A program made the position numbers and the translations under genes. This document shows positions 52,087 to 60,367 of a stretch of DNA of 64,000 bases, piece by piece. The number at the start of each line of letters is the position of its first letter. The stretch's first letter is position 1. The notes beneath the pieces are model-generated. The model was not told the origin of the DNA, ran no database searches, and saw only the letters and a program-made list of their open reading frames with translations. Source of the stretch: Paludibaculum sp. (GTDB lineage: Bacteria > Acidobacteriota > Terriglobia > Bryobacterales > Bryobacteraceae); NCBI GenBank assembly GCA_029973955.1, contig JARKQJ010000078.1:1-64000 (forward strand), in the 5' to 3' direction.

Positions 52087-54477
52087 ATGAAGACCAAGGC
52101 ACACCTTTTTCGAATCTCGATTCTTGCGCTAGGACTGGTTCTGGCCGTCCGGCAGAGCCTGGATTGGACCAGCGCGGGGGAGCCGGTCTTCCTCGTCTAC
52201 CTTGGCATGACCGTGCTCACCTCCCTGATGCGCCTGGGTGTGCCCACGGTGGCCGGCACGATCTCCGTGGGCTTCGTCTTCGTCCTGGCCAGCCTCTCGC
52301 AGTTGCCGCTGCATCAGACCATGCTCATCGGCATCACCGGGACGGTGATCCACTGCCTGCGCGATCCCAAACGGGGCGTGGACTGGCTGAATCTCTCCTT
52401 CCAAACCGCGGTGGTCGTGCTGGGGGTGGAGGCGTCGAACGCCGCCTATCACCGGATTCTGGAGGCGCTGCCCGCGGGCGGAACGGCCGCCGCATTGCCG
52501 CTGGCTGGCACCGTTCTCTTCCTGGTCACGGCATTTCCCTTGGCGGCGACCACCGCCTTGAGCGAAAAGGAACTACTGCGCCGCATCTGGCAGAACCGTT
52601 TCCTTTGGTCGCTGCCTTATTACCTGGCCGGAGCCGCCCTGGCCGGCCTGCTCACGGCTGTGCAGCACCTGCCGCTGTGGAAAAACGTCGTTGTCATCGG
52701 GCCCCTCATGTTCCTGGTGTACCGGGCCTATAGCCTGCAACTGGACTCGCTGGCCCGGGAACGCCAACATGCCGAGGAGCTGGCCACCCTGCAATTGAGC
52801 ATGGTGGAAGCGCTGGCGCTGGCGGTGGAGTCCAAAGACATACGCGCCGTCAATCACCTCCACCGGATGGCGGTGTTCGCGGTCGGGCTTGGCAGGGAGT
52901 TGGGTCTCGGGGACGACCAACTGAAGTCGTTGCGGGCCGCCGCGGTGCTCCACGATATTGGCCAGGTGGCTGTTCCGGATCACATCATCATGAAACCGGC
53001 GCGGCTTACCCCCGAGGAGTTCGAGCGGCTGAAGGTCCACCCGGATGTCGGAGCCGACATCCTCGAACGCGCTCAGTTCCCCTACCCCGTGGCGCCCATT
53101 GTCCGGGCGCATCATGAACGCTGGGACGGCGCCGGATACCCGCGCCAGCTCAAGGGCGAGCAGATCCCACTCGAAGCTCGCATCCTCTCCGCGGTGGATG
53201 CGCTCATCGCCCTCTCGTCGGACCGTCACCACCGCCGCGCGCTGCCGCTGGCCAAGGCCATGGATACGGTGAAGCAGGAGTCCGGCAAAGCCATGGATCC
53301 GCAAGTGGTGGCTGCTCTGGAACGCGTCTACCTGAACCTGGAGGAGCAGGCCCGCACCTCGCGCTCCACGGCAGTTTCGGATTCGGCTCGCAAACCCGGA
53401 GATCCGCCGAAGGAAAACGACCTCTCCACGCCACCCTTCCTGGAAACCATCGCCGCGGCGCGGCGCGAAGAACAGTCGCTGCTTGAGTTCACGCAGATTC
53501 TCGGCAGCTCGCTCCACCTGCAGGAAACCCTCTCGGTGCTCGCGCGCCGCTTTCGCAAACAGATCCCCTACGACACCATGGTGCTGTTCCTCGACCATAA
53601 CGGAGTGCTGGAAGCTTCGTTCATCGAGGGCGAGAACCACAGCCTGTTCAGCGGACTCACCATGGCCCGCGGTGAGGGCTTGAGCGGCGTGGTGGCCGCC
53701 GAGCGCCGGCCCGCGCTCAACGTGGACCCCGCGCCGGAACCCATCTCCAGCCGCGACCCGGAGCGGGCCGCGCGCCTGGCCTCCGTGCTGGCCGTTCCGC
53801 TCGACGGCCCCAATGGCGTCCTGGGCACTCTGAGCTTCTACTCCGAACGGCGCAACGCCTTCGCCCCGTCACACCTCAGCCTGCTGCTCGCCATCGCTCC
53901 CAAACTCGCCATCACGGTGGAAAACTCCATCCGTTTCCGCGAGGCCGAAAACCAGGCCACCTTCGACTTCCTCACCGGCCTGCCCAACGCCGGAGCTCTC
54001 TTCGTCCACCTCCAGAACGAACTCGCCCGCTGCGCCCGCACCAACGCCACTCTCGCCGTGGTGGTCTGCGACCTGGACGGCTTCAAAATGGTGAACGACC
54101 GCTTCGGCCACCTCACCGGCAACAAACTGCTCCAGCTCGTGGGCCAGTGCCTCAAAGAGCACTGCCGCGAATACGACTTCGTGGCCCGCCTCGGCGGCGA
54201 CGAATTCGTGATGGTCCTCCCCGGCGCCACCGAAGACGCCGTGAAGATGCGCCGCCGCCGCGTGGCGGCGCTGATCGAACAGGCCGGCGCGGAGTTGACC
54301 GGAGAACGCGTGGTCTCGCTCAGCGTGGGCGCCGCTTACTATCCCCAATCCGGCCGCTCCGCCGAAGAAATGCTAACCTTCGCCGATACCCGGATGTACG
54401 AAGACAAGGCTCTCCGCAAGGCCATGCGCGCCAATTCGGGCCAGACGGCTCACAATTGGCTCGCCAACGCAGACTGA
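52087..54477 (+). CDS. Membrane HD-GYP/GAF/GGDEF c-di-GMP enzyme
   Basis: The 796-residue protein has seven or so hydrophobic segments in the first 220 residues, an HD-GYP domain at about 235-420 (VLHDIGQVAVPD, KVHPDVGADIL, HHERWDGAGYP), a GAF domain at about 460-620 and a GGDEF domain from about 620 (FDFLTGLPNAG, RLGGDEFVMVLPG). It could both make and break c-di-GMP. The HD-GYP part differs from consensus: HDIGQ instead of HDIGK, and AVDALIALSSDR in place of the usual AD-x-x-DALTSDR, with one Asp lost. No inhibition-site Arg was checked. The ATG 52087 has no ribosome site. Confidence 0.88.
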   Translation: MKTKAHLFRISILALGLVLAVRQSLDWTSAGEPVFLVYLGMTVLTSLMRLGVPTVAGTISVGFVFVLASLSQLPLHQTMLIGITGTVIHCLRDPKRGVDWLNLSFQTAVVVLGVEASNAAYHRILEALPAGGTAAALPLAGTVLFLVTAFPLAATTALSEKELLRRIWQNRFLWSLPYYLAGAALAGLLTAVQHLPLWKNVVVIGPLMFLVYRAYSLQLDSLARERQHAEELATLQLSMVEALALAVESKDIRAVNHLHRMAVFAVGLGRELGLGDDQLKSLRAAAVLHDIGQVAVPDHIIMKPARLTPEEFERLKVHPDVGADILERAQFPYPVAPIVRAHHERWDGAGYPRQLKGEQIPLEARILSAVDALIALSSDRHHRRALPLAKAMDTVKQESGKAMDPQVVAALERVYLNLEEQARTSRSTAVSDSARKPGDPPKENDLSTPPFLETIAAARREEQSLLEFTQILGSSLHLQETLSVLARRFRKQIPYDTMVLFLDHNGVLEASFIEGENHSLFSGLTMARGEGLSGVVAAERRPALNVDPAPEPISSRDPERAARLASVLAVPLDGPNGVLGTLSFYSERRNAFAPSHLSLLLAIAPKLAITVENSIRFREAENQATFDFLTGLPNAGALFVHLQNELARCARTNATLAVVVCDLDGFKMVNDRFGHLTGNKLLQLVGQCLKEHCREYDFVARLGGDEFVMVLPGATEDAVKMRRRRVAALIEQAGAELTGERVVSLSVGAAYYPQSGRSAEEMLTFADTRMYEDKALRKAMRANSGQTAHNWLANAD

Positions 54478-54485
54478 CCGGCTCT

Positions 54486-54998
54486 CTACTTCCCCGCCCC
54501 TTCCACGATCTCCACCACCGCCCCGTCCGCGTCCACTATCCGGATCACCAGCTTTTTGCGGGCCGCCAGCTCCTTGTCGCCCACCTCGAACGACGCCGCC
54601 ACGGTCCGGTCCACGCTCTCGTTCTCGCGCAGCTTCTCGCGCACTTTCAGCGTCGGATTGTAACGCGGACCGGCGAGCGGATAGTAGCCCAGCACGCGGT
54701 CCAGGTCCGGCTCCGCCACGGTCTGGCCTTCGACCGGCTTGCCGTTCGCATCGACCATGGAGACCGTCACTTCCTTCACCCAGAAGAGCGCTCGCGCCGG
54801 GTTCTTCAGGCGGATGTCGGCCACCAGGATGCTCGCATTCGTGTCCGGCGCCACCGTGCGCACCTTGAGCACGGACCCGTCCAGCCGCACCTCCGAGCCG
54901 CGGTTCAGAATCAGCCCGATCCCAACGATCACCAACCCCGCCGCGATCCCCGCCAGCAGCAGCCTCAGCCACCCGGGCATTGAGGGTTTCACCATCAT
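54486..54998 (-). CDS. Uncharacterised membrane-anchored protein
   Basis: The 170-residue protein has one N-terminal transmembrane helix (LRLLLAGIAAGLVIVGIGLIL) and a beta-rich outer domain (SILVADIRLKNPARALFWV, VRTVAPDTNASIL, ARKKLVIRIVDADGAVVEI). GAGGGG 5 nt upstream of ATG 54998 supports the start; the frame also holds a GTG at 55001. The domain resembles Ig-like or DUF2393-type folds. It ends 9 nt from the convergent c-di-GMP gene and is followed upstream by the sugar isomerase gene (24 nt). Confidence 0.72.
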   Translation of the reverse strand: MMVKPSMPGWLRLLLAGIAAGLVIVGIGLILNRGSEVRLDGSVLKVRTVAPDTNASILVADIRLKNPARALFWVKEVTVSMVDANGKPVEGQTVAEPDLDRVLGYYPLAGPRYNPTLKVREKLRENESVDRTVAASFEVGDKELAARKKLVIRIVDADGAVVEIVEGAGK

Positions 54999-55021
54999 CA
55001 CAACCCCTCCTCCGCCGGACC

Positions 55022-55933
55022 TCAGCCCAGCAGTTCCTTCAGCTTCTTCATCGAGAGATGGGCTTTCTCGATCAAGGTGCCGTCGAAGATGTGCGTCTCC
55101 AGTCCCACCTTGCCTTTGTAGCCGTCCTTGGCCAGCGCTTCAAAGATCGACTTCCAGTCCACCACCTCCGGGCCCACCGCCAGGCCGCGCGCCTTCATCT
55201 GCACATTGTGCACGCGCTTCATGGGCAAGGCCTTGTAACCGTCCGGCCACGATACTTCCTTCAGCGGCAGGGCATTCACCGGATCCCAGTTGATGCCGAA
55301 CCCCTTGCGCTTCACCAGGTCGCAGATCTGCCTCAGTTCCGCGCTTGTCGCCACGTTGCAGGAGGCCTCGTTCTCCACCAGCAGCCGCACGCCTTCCTTC
55401 TCCGCGATCGCCGCCATTTCATCCAGAATCGGGGCGATTTTCGGGAAGAGCGCCGCCGGCTCGGCCACGCGCGAAAACGTGAATACCCTGACGTCGTGCA
55501 CCTTGAAAATGTGCGCGGCGCGAATCGCCTTCCTGAGATCTTCCAGTCGCTGGTCGAACTGCTGCTTCTCGCGGTCCTGGCGCTTCGTCTTCTGCTCGGC
55601 GGTCTCCGTGCGCCGGCGCGCGGGCTCCGTGCCGGGCATGCCGAACTTGAGCATCGGCGTGTTCAGGAAAGAGACCGTCAATCCTGCGTCAGCCAGTTCC
55701 TTGGCCGCCGGCAGCAACTTGGATTCGTCGAGAAATGCGTACGTCCCGCCGCCGCCCGGCACGCCCCGCAGTTCCACGAATTTCACGTCGTATTGCTTGC
55801 AGAACGCGATGGCTTCCGCCGGCGATTTGGCGATTTCGTCGGTCAACAGGCTCAGTCTGGACCAGTCGAGGCGCTTGGCCCCAAAGGCGGCGGGCGCACC
55901 CAGGGCGGACATTAGGAGAGTTCGTCGTAACAT
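55022..55933 (-). CDS. Sugar phosphate isomerase/epimerase-type TIM barrel, exported
   Basis: The 303-residue protein has a short signal (LRRTLLMSALGAPAAFGA) with a paired Arg, and an AP-endonuclease-2-type TIM barrel: FVELRGV, DVRVFTFSR, VRLLVENEASC, GFGINWDPVNA and GKVGLETHIFDG, each giving a Glu, His or Asp of the metal site. These xylose-isomerase-like proteins isomerise or epimerise sugars or cyclitols. I chose ATG 55933; the ATG two codons earlier (55939) is equally possible. TAGACT, a -10-like box, lies 10 nt before 55933. It pairs in context with the glycosidases of the window. Confidence 0.82.
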   Translation of the reverse strand: MLRRTLLMSALGAPAAFGAKRLDWSRLSLLTDEIAKSPAEAIAFCKQYDVKFVELRGVPGGGGTYAFLDESKLLPAAKELADAGLTVSFLNTPMLKFGMPGTEPARRRTETAEQKTKRQDREKQQFDQRLEDLRKAIRAAHIFKVHDVRVFTFSRVAEPAALFPKIAPILDEMAAIAEKEGVRLLVENEASCNVATSAELRQICDLVKRKGFGINWDPVNALPLKEVSWPDGYKALPMKRVHNVQMKARGLAVGPEVVDWKSIFEALAKDGYKGKVGLETHIFDGTLIEKAHLSMKKLKELLG

Positions 55934-55972
55934 GGCCATTCACAGTCTAACAGGCCGCCGGATCACCTCCTG

Positions 55973-57946
55973 TCAGCGGCCAGCCGTCATCTTCCACTCC
56001 GCCGGCCGGCCCGGCGTGAAGCGGACGTCATAGCTCTTTCCGTCGCGGAACACGATGCGCACCGCGCTGTCGTCCTCCCCGATCCGTTCCATGCTGCGCA
56101 CCGGATCCGGCGCCCCGGCCGGCGCCGGAGCCAGCACGTAGACCAGATCCACGCTCCTGCCCCGCGCTTCATAGATCGCCACCGGCGCCGGCCGCACCGC
56201 GCTGATGCCCTTCGTCAGCCAGCCTTGTACCGGCTCCTCCTGCCCTTCCACGATCCTCACCTTCGTCTCGGCGCTGCCGCGCGCCAGCACCGTCAGGTTG
56301 GGCGCGCCCTCGTTCTTCGTCACCACGCGCAGCCCATCCGGGCGCACCGGGCAATCGAAGTGCAGCAGCGACTCGTAGGTATGCTCCTTGCCGTCCACCG
56401 CCGTCAGCCGGTCCAGCATCACCCAGAAACCAGGCTTGATGAACAGCACCGCGCGCGTGTGCTTCACGCCGCGCCCGACGCCGCCGCCAAACGCTTCGTC
56501 GTAGGTCGCCTCCACGTAATCGGAGTCGCGGCCGGTGGACCACACATGCGGCAGCGGCTCCTTCACCACGTAGTCCATCCGGCTGGCCGCGCCGCGCCGC
56601 CGCTGCGGCTGGCCGTCCACCAGCACCACGTTGTGACTCGGCGAATCGATGAAATACGAGCGCCACTTCGACTTCTCGTAGGTGTAGTTGCCCGGATCCA
56701 CCAGAAAACTCTTCCCATAGGCCTCCACCAGGATCTGCAGCTTGTCCTCGTGCTGGTGGCCGTAGCCGAACGGGCCGCCGTCAAACCACAGCCAGCGCGC
56801 GTTCGCGTCCCACCCCGAACGCTGCACGAAGTAGCCCGCATAGGGGAACGCATGGCTGGTCTCCGCCGGCGGCTGCCCCTGCCGCCCGTCCGTGGAATAC
56901 CACAGAAAATCCTTGCGCTGCGGGTAATACTCGGCCGCCTCGCCCAGCGCCCTGCGCACGTCGAAGTAACCTCCATCCTGCACGCCCGGCAGCAGCCGCG
57001 AAGGCGTTGCGCCGTAGACGTCGAAGTCGTACATCTTCTCCAGCTTCTTCAGGAAATCCTCCGGCAGCGCAATCCCGTTCAGCCGGGCGATCTTGAACAC
57101 CATCAGGAAGTTCATCAGGCTGACGTGGTGGTAGCCGCTGGCCAGTTCGATCTGCACTCCGTCCGGATAGACCTGGTTGTCCAGCTCGGCGTAGATCCAC
57201 TTCGAGGCGGTCTCGCGCCAGCGCGGCGCGTCCTCGAATTCGGGAAACAGCACGCCCACATGGAACAGTCCGTTGCCTTCCATCGCCAGCCAGTTCCCCG
57301 TCATGTGAAACGCCATCAGGTGGCGCGCATGGTCGATATAGGCGCCCAGGAAATCGAGCAGCGCCTCATCCGTCATCGACGGCGAGCGCACGAAGCGGAA
57401 CCACAACTGCGGCCACACCTGCGCGGCGCGAATGCCGGTCTCGATCGTCCTCCAGGCCGAGCGCGGCACGTTGCCCGCCGTGCCCGGCATCGGGCAGTCC
57501 TTCACCCACGCGCGCATCTGCGCCACAAACTCGCGCGCATACTTCTCATCTCCGGTGTCGCGGTAGGCCCGCTCCAACGCCAGCCACTCGGCGTGCCGGT
57601 TCAACTGCCAGGTCCACTCGTTGTTCGGGGCAAATCCGGATTCCGCGGTCTTGTCGTAGTTCCAGTCGATCTTCGCGCCGAAGCTGTGCGGGATCCCGAT
57701 GCTCACAAAATCGTGCCGCAAGGCGCGCTCCGCCGCCGCCGTATCTGGCGGCGCCACCTTCGCCGAGAGCGGAAAGAGAGGCTTCTGGCGCGAACGGAAA
57801 TACTCCGCCAGTTGATGCGGCGTCTGGATGGCCCGCAGCTCGGGCCGCGTACGGTCCAGCGATTTCAGCAGATCCTCCGGCGTTACCGCCAGTGCAAAGG
57901 GTGCGGCCGCGAACGCGGTCAGGGTGAGAGTGAGGAGTCGGGTCAT
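55973..57946 (-). CDS. Heparinase II/III-family polysaccharide lyase
   Basis: The 657-residue exported protein (signal MTRLLTLTLTAFAAAPFALA) has an N-terminal alpha/alpha toroid to about residue 380 and a C-terminal beta-sandwich. Motifs: IETGIRAAQVWPQLW, MAFHMTGNWLAMEGNG, IELASGYHHVSLMNF, HQHEDKLQILVEAYGK and VDPGNYTYEKSKWRSYF. The toroid Tyr/His and the His-Glu-Asp of the sandwich suggest a heparinase or alginate-lyase-type beta-elimination of uronic-acid polymers. The substrate is unknown. It ends 39 nt from the sugar isomerase gene on the same strand. Confidence 0.88.
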   Translation of the reverse strand: MTRLLTLTLTAFAAAPFALAVTPEDLLKSLDRTRPELRAIQTPHQLAEYFRSRQKPLFPLSAKVAPPDTAAAERALRHDFVSIGIPHSFGAKIDWNYDKTAESGFAPNNEWTWQLNRHAEWLALERAYRDTGDEKYAREFVAQMRAWVKDCPMPGTAGNVPRSAWRTIETGIRAAQVWPQLWFRFVRSPSMTDEALLDFLGAYIDHARHLMAFHMTGNWLAMEGNGLFHVGVLFPEFEDAPRWRETASKWIYAELDNQVYPDGVQIELASGYHHVSLMNFLMVFKIARLNGIALPEDFLKKLEKMYDFDVYGATPSRLLPGVQDGGYFDVRRALGEAAEYYPQRKDFLWYSTDGRQGQPPAETSHAFPYAGYFVQRSGWDANARWLWFDGGPFGYGHQHEDKLQILVEAYGKSFLVDPGNYTYEKSKWRSYFIDSPSHNVVLVDGQPQRRRGAASRMDYVVKEPLPHVWSTGRDSDYVEATYDEAFGGGVGRGVKHTRAVLFIKPGFWVMLDRLTAVDGKEHTYESLLHFDCPVRPDGLRVVTKNEGAPNLTVLARGSAETKVRIVEGQEEPVQGWLTKGISAVRPAPVAIYEARGRSVDLVYVLAPAPAGAPDPVRSMERIGEDDSAVRIVFRDGKSYDVRFTPGRPAEWKMTAGR

Positions 57947-58005
57947 GGCGACAGACGCCTATGCTATCAGCACTTCCCTCGGTTGGTAAGCCCTGAATTG
58001 GCGGC

Positions 58006-59160
58006 TCAGCCGCGCGGCCGGCGCGCCACGAACTCCGCCAATAGATCCGCGATCTCGAACACCGCGCGGTTCTCCATGCGCGATGCCGACTCTCTCATCC
58101 GCGCCAGCGTGCCGCCCGTCAGCAGCTTCTCCACGCCGGCATCCACCTCGTCGAAACTCCGCAGCACCACCCCCAGGTCATGCGCCCGCAGCCACTCGGA
58201 GTTGAACCGCTCCTGCGGCAGCGTCCACGCATTCCTCACCGTCACCGCCGGCAGCCGCAGGTGTACCGCCTCGCTCAGGCTGCCCGGACCCGGCTTGCCG
58301 ATCATGAAGTCCGCCATCTTCATGTAGCGCGGCACCTCGCTCGTGAAGCCCACCACGTGCTTCCGTATGCGCGTCCGGCGCGCCTGTAACTGCTGCCGCA
58401 GCTTCTCGTTGCGCCCGGCGATCAGAATCAGTTGCACATCCAGACCGGAACCATCCAGCTTGTCCAGAATCGAACTCATCACGCCCGTACCGTAGCCGCC
58501 GAACAGCACCAGCCCCGTCGGCTTCGCCGGGTCCAGCCCCACGGCCTCGCGCTCTCTGGCCGGATCGATCTCCAGCGGCTCGTAGAACCGCGGATTCAGA
58601 ATCATGCCGGAGACCCGCTTCACCCGGTCCCGCCTGTGCCCCATCTCCAGCGCCTGACGGTAGGCGTCCTCCGTCCCGCAGATCAAATCCTGGTCCTGCT
58701 TTTCCATCCAGAACGCCGGCGGAAAATCGGCCAGATCCGTCAGAATCGTCATGTATGGCGTGCCCGGCAGCGCCGCCTGCAGGCCCTCATAGATCGCGCG
58801 GTTGAAATTCGGAACCACGCTCACCACCCCGTCCGGCGCGGGTGCTCCCGACCGGAACTCCCACCACTCCTTCATCAGCCGTACTTCCGAGCCGTGATAC
58901 AGCCGGATCACGCCCTGCATGAATCGCAGCCCCTGCTCGGAGCCCAGCGTCCACCCCCTCCGCAGCATCTGGTTGTAGATCTCCTGCAGATCGATGCGCA
59001 GAACTTTCTTGAACACATCCACCGGAGCCAGAATGTCCTGCAGGTGGACCAGCCGCACTTCCCACGGACGGCCCTGTTGCTCGCAAACGCTCTTCAGCGC
59101 CGTCGCCGCCGCGCGGTGCCCCCCTCCGGCGTCGAAGAAAATGATGTCAAGTATACCCAT
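58006..59160 (-). CDS. GT28/MGDG-synthase-like glycolipid glycosyltransferase
   Basis: The 384-residue protein begins ILDIIFFDAGGGHRAAATAL, the N-terminal MGDG-synthase domain, and has the GT28 sugar-nucleotide site in the C-half: GLVLFGGYGTGVMSSIL, VVGFTSEVPRYMKMADFMIGKPGPGSLSEA. It should transfer a hexose to diacylglycerol on the inner membrane face, giving a glycolipid. There is no transmembrane helix. The next gene downstream, on the plus strand, is separate; the heparinase gene lies 59 nt away on the same strand. Confidence 0.85.
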   Translation of the reverse strand: MGILDIIFFDAGGGHRAAATALKSVCEQQGRPWEVRLVHLQDILAPVDVFKKVLRIDLQEIYNQMLRRGWTLGSEQGLRFMQGVIRLYHGSEVRLMKEWWEFRSGAPAPDGVVSVVPNFNRAIYEGLQAALPGTPYMTILTDLADFPPAFWMEKQDQDLICGTEDAYRQALEMGHRRDRVKRVSGMILNPRFYEPLEIDPAREREAVGLDPAKPTGLVLFGGYGTGVMSSILDKLDGSGLDVQLILIAGRNEKLRQQLQARRTRIRKHVVGFTSEVPRYMKMADFMIGKPGPGSLSEAVHLRLPAVTVRNAWTLPQERFNSEWLRAHDLGVVLRSFDEVDAGVEKLLTGGTLARMRESASRMENRAVFEIADLLAEFVARRPRG

Positions 59161-59274
59161 GGCCCCGATTCTGGCTATGTAGGAGGATACCAGATGTCGC
59201 GCCGAACCGGCGCGGCGCGCACACGTCGTTCCGCCCCCCCTCTCGGCAGGGTGGAAATTCCCCCCTTCAAGGGA

Positions 59275-59303
59275 CTAACAAGGTCCGGAACGCCTGCTAT
59301 TCT
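59275..59303 (+). promoter_or_regulatory. Promoter of the small Lys-rich exported protein
   Basis: CTAACA (59275-59280), 17-nt spacer, TATTCT (59298-59303). Both match four of six consensus bases. It leaves a leader of about 50 nt. Confidence 0.4.
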
Positions 59304-59359
59304 CGGGATGGCTGTGGTGGAGTTGATGCTCCCCACAGACTCAAAGGAGCACAAGAATC

Positions 59360-59530
59360 ATGAAGAAGCTGTTCGCCACCCTGACTTTGGCCGCGTTCGC
59401 CCTCACCACCACTGCCGTTTTCGCAGGCGACAAGAAGGCCGACGCGCCGAAGAAGGACGAGACCAAGACCGAAACCAAGACCAAGACCAGCAAGTCCAAG
59501 AAGCCGCCTGTGACCGAAGAGAAGAAGTAG
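59360..59530 (+). CDS. Small exported Lys/Thr-rich protein (56 residues)
   Basis: The reading frame starts ATG 59360 with AAAGGAG 10 nt upstream and encodes a signal peptide (MKKLFATLTLAAFALTTTAVFA, cleavage after the AFA) and a mature part of only about 34 residues, rich in Lys, Thr and Asp, such as DETKTETKTKTSKSKKPP. No fold or motif is visible. Its own promoter and a good terminator flank it, so it is probably a real, separately expressed gene. It recalls small periplasmic or surface-charged peptides of acidobacteria; the function is unknown. Confidence 0.7.
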   Translation: MKKLFATLTLAAFALTTTAVFAGDKKADAPKKDETKTETKTKTSKSKKPPVTEEKK

Positions 59531-59559
59531 TTTTCTTTTCAGCGGGTTCGGATATCCTC

Positions 59560-59592
59560 GACCGCCCGGCCTCCGGGCGGTCTTGCTTTTGT
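59560..59592 (+). terminator. Terminator of the small Lys-rich protein gene
   Basis: Stem GACCGCCCG (59560-59568) with CGGGCGGTC (59574-59582), 5-nt loop, followed by TTGCTTTTG. Confidence 0.8.
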
Positions 59593-59662
59593 TCTCCCAC
59601 CTGTCACCATCCTCTTTCTTTCCCTTCATCCCTCTGTCAAACTCTTCCTCCATAACGGAAGC

Positions 59663-60199
59663 ATGAGTACACCCATCCGCGGTTTCCTCACCGGCATCGC
59701 AGCCTTCGACCATTACCTCATGCGCAAGGTGCACGGCTGGCCCGCCCCTCGCTGGGTCCGCTGGTGGATGCTCTCCTCCACCCGCTGCGGCGACGGCTGG
59801 CTCTGGGCCGCCCTCGGCGCCGCCTTCGCCCTGTTCGGCGGTCCGCGCGGAGCCCTGGCCGTCGGCCGCTCCACCCTCGCCGTCGCCTCCGGCATCGTCC
59901 TCTTCCTACTGCTCAAACGCCTCACCGGACGCAGGCGCCCCTGCGCCCTCACCCCCCACTGCTGGTCCACCCTGCTCCCCCCAGACCAGTTCAGCTTTCC
60001 CTCCGGCCACACCATCACCGCTTTCTCCGCGGTGGTCCCCTTGGCCGCTGCTTTCCCTGATGCCGCACCCGGCCTCTACCTGTGCGCCGTCTCCGTCGGC
60101 ATCTCCAGGATTCTGCTTGGGATGCACTTTCTCAGCGATGTCGTCGCCGGCGCCGTCCTCGGCAGTGCGATGGCCCGCCTTCTTCTCTCTTTATTCTAG
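59663..60199 (+). CDS. PAP2-family membrane phosphatase
   Basis: The 178-residue protein has five or so hydrophobic helices and the three phosphatase motifs: KRLTGRRRP, FPSGHTITAF and SRILLGMHFLSDVVAG. Such enzymes hydrolyse lipid phosphates, for example undecaprenyl-PP or phosphatidylglycerol phosphate, on the periplasmic side. A link to the nearby lytic transglycosylase and glycolipid transferase (cell-envelope functions) is plausible. No ribosome site stands out before ATG 59663. Confidence 0.88.
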   Translation: MSTPIRGFLTGIAAFDHYLMRKVHGWPAPRWVRWWMLSSTRCGDGWLWAALGAAFALFGGPRGALAVGRSTLAVASGIVLFLLLKRLTGRRRPCALTPHCWSTLLPPDQFSFPSGHTITAFSAVVPLAAAFPDAAPGLYLCAVSVGISRILLGMHFLSDVVAGAVLGSAMARLLLSLF

Positions 60200-60367
60200 C
60201 CCGGCTATCGCCCTCATTCGCTGTTTCTTTCCAAAAAACACCGCTACATCCGTTTCTTCCTGCCTCACCCCGTGTTCCTTGTTGACCCAAATCACCCTAA
60301 TGAGATAGAGTCATTGTTTCGATAGTCATGTAGAGAGTAATAACGCCATAACTGACTCCAGGTTGGA

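Noticed and set aside
60282-60309. TTGACC/GATAGA as promoter of the lytic transglycosylase gene
   Set aside because: Only three of six bases of the -10 match; kept as a remark in the gene entry.
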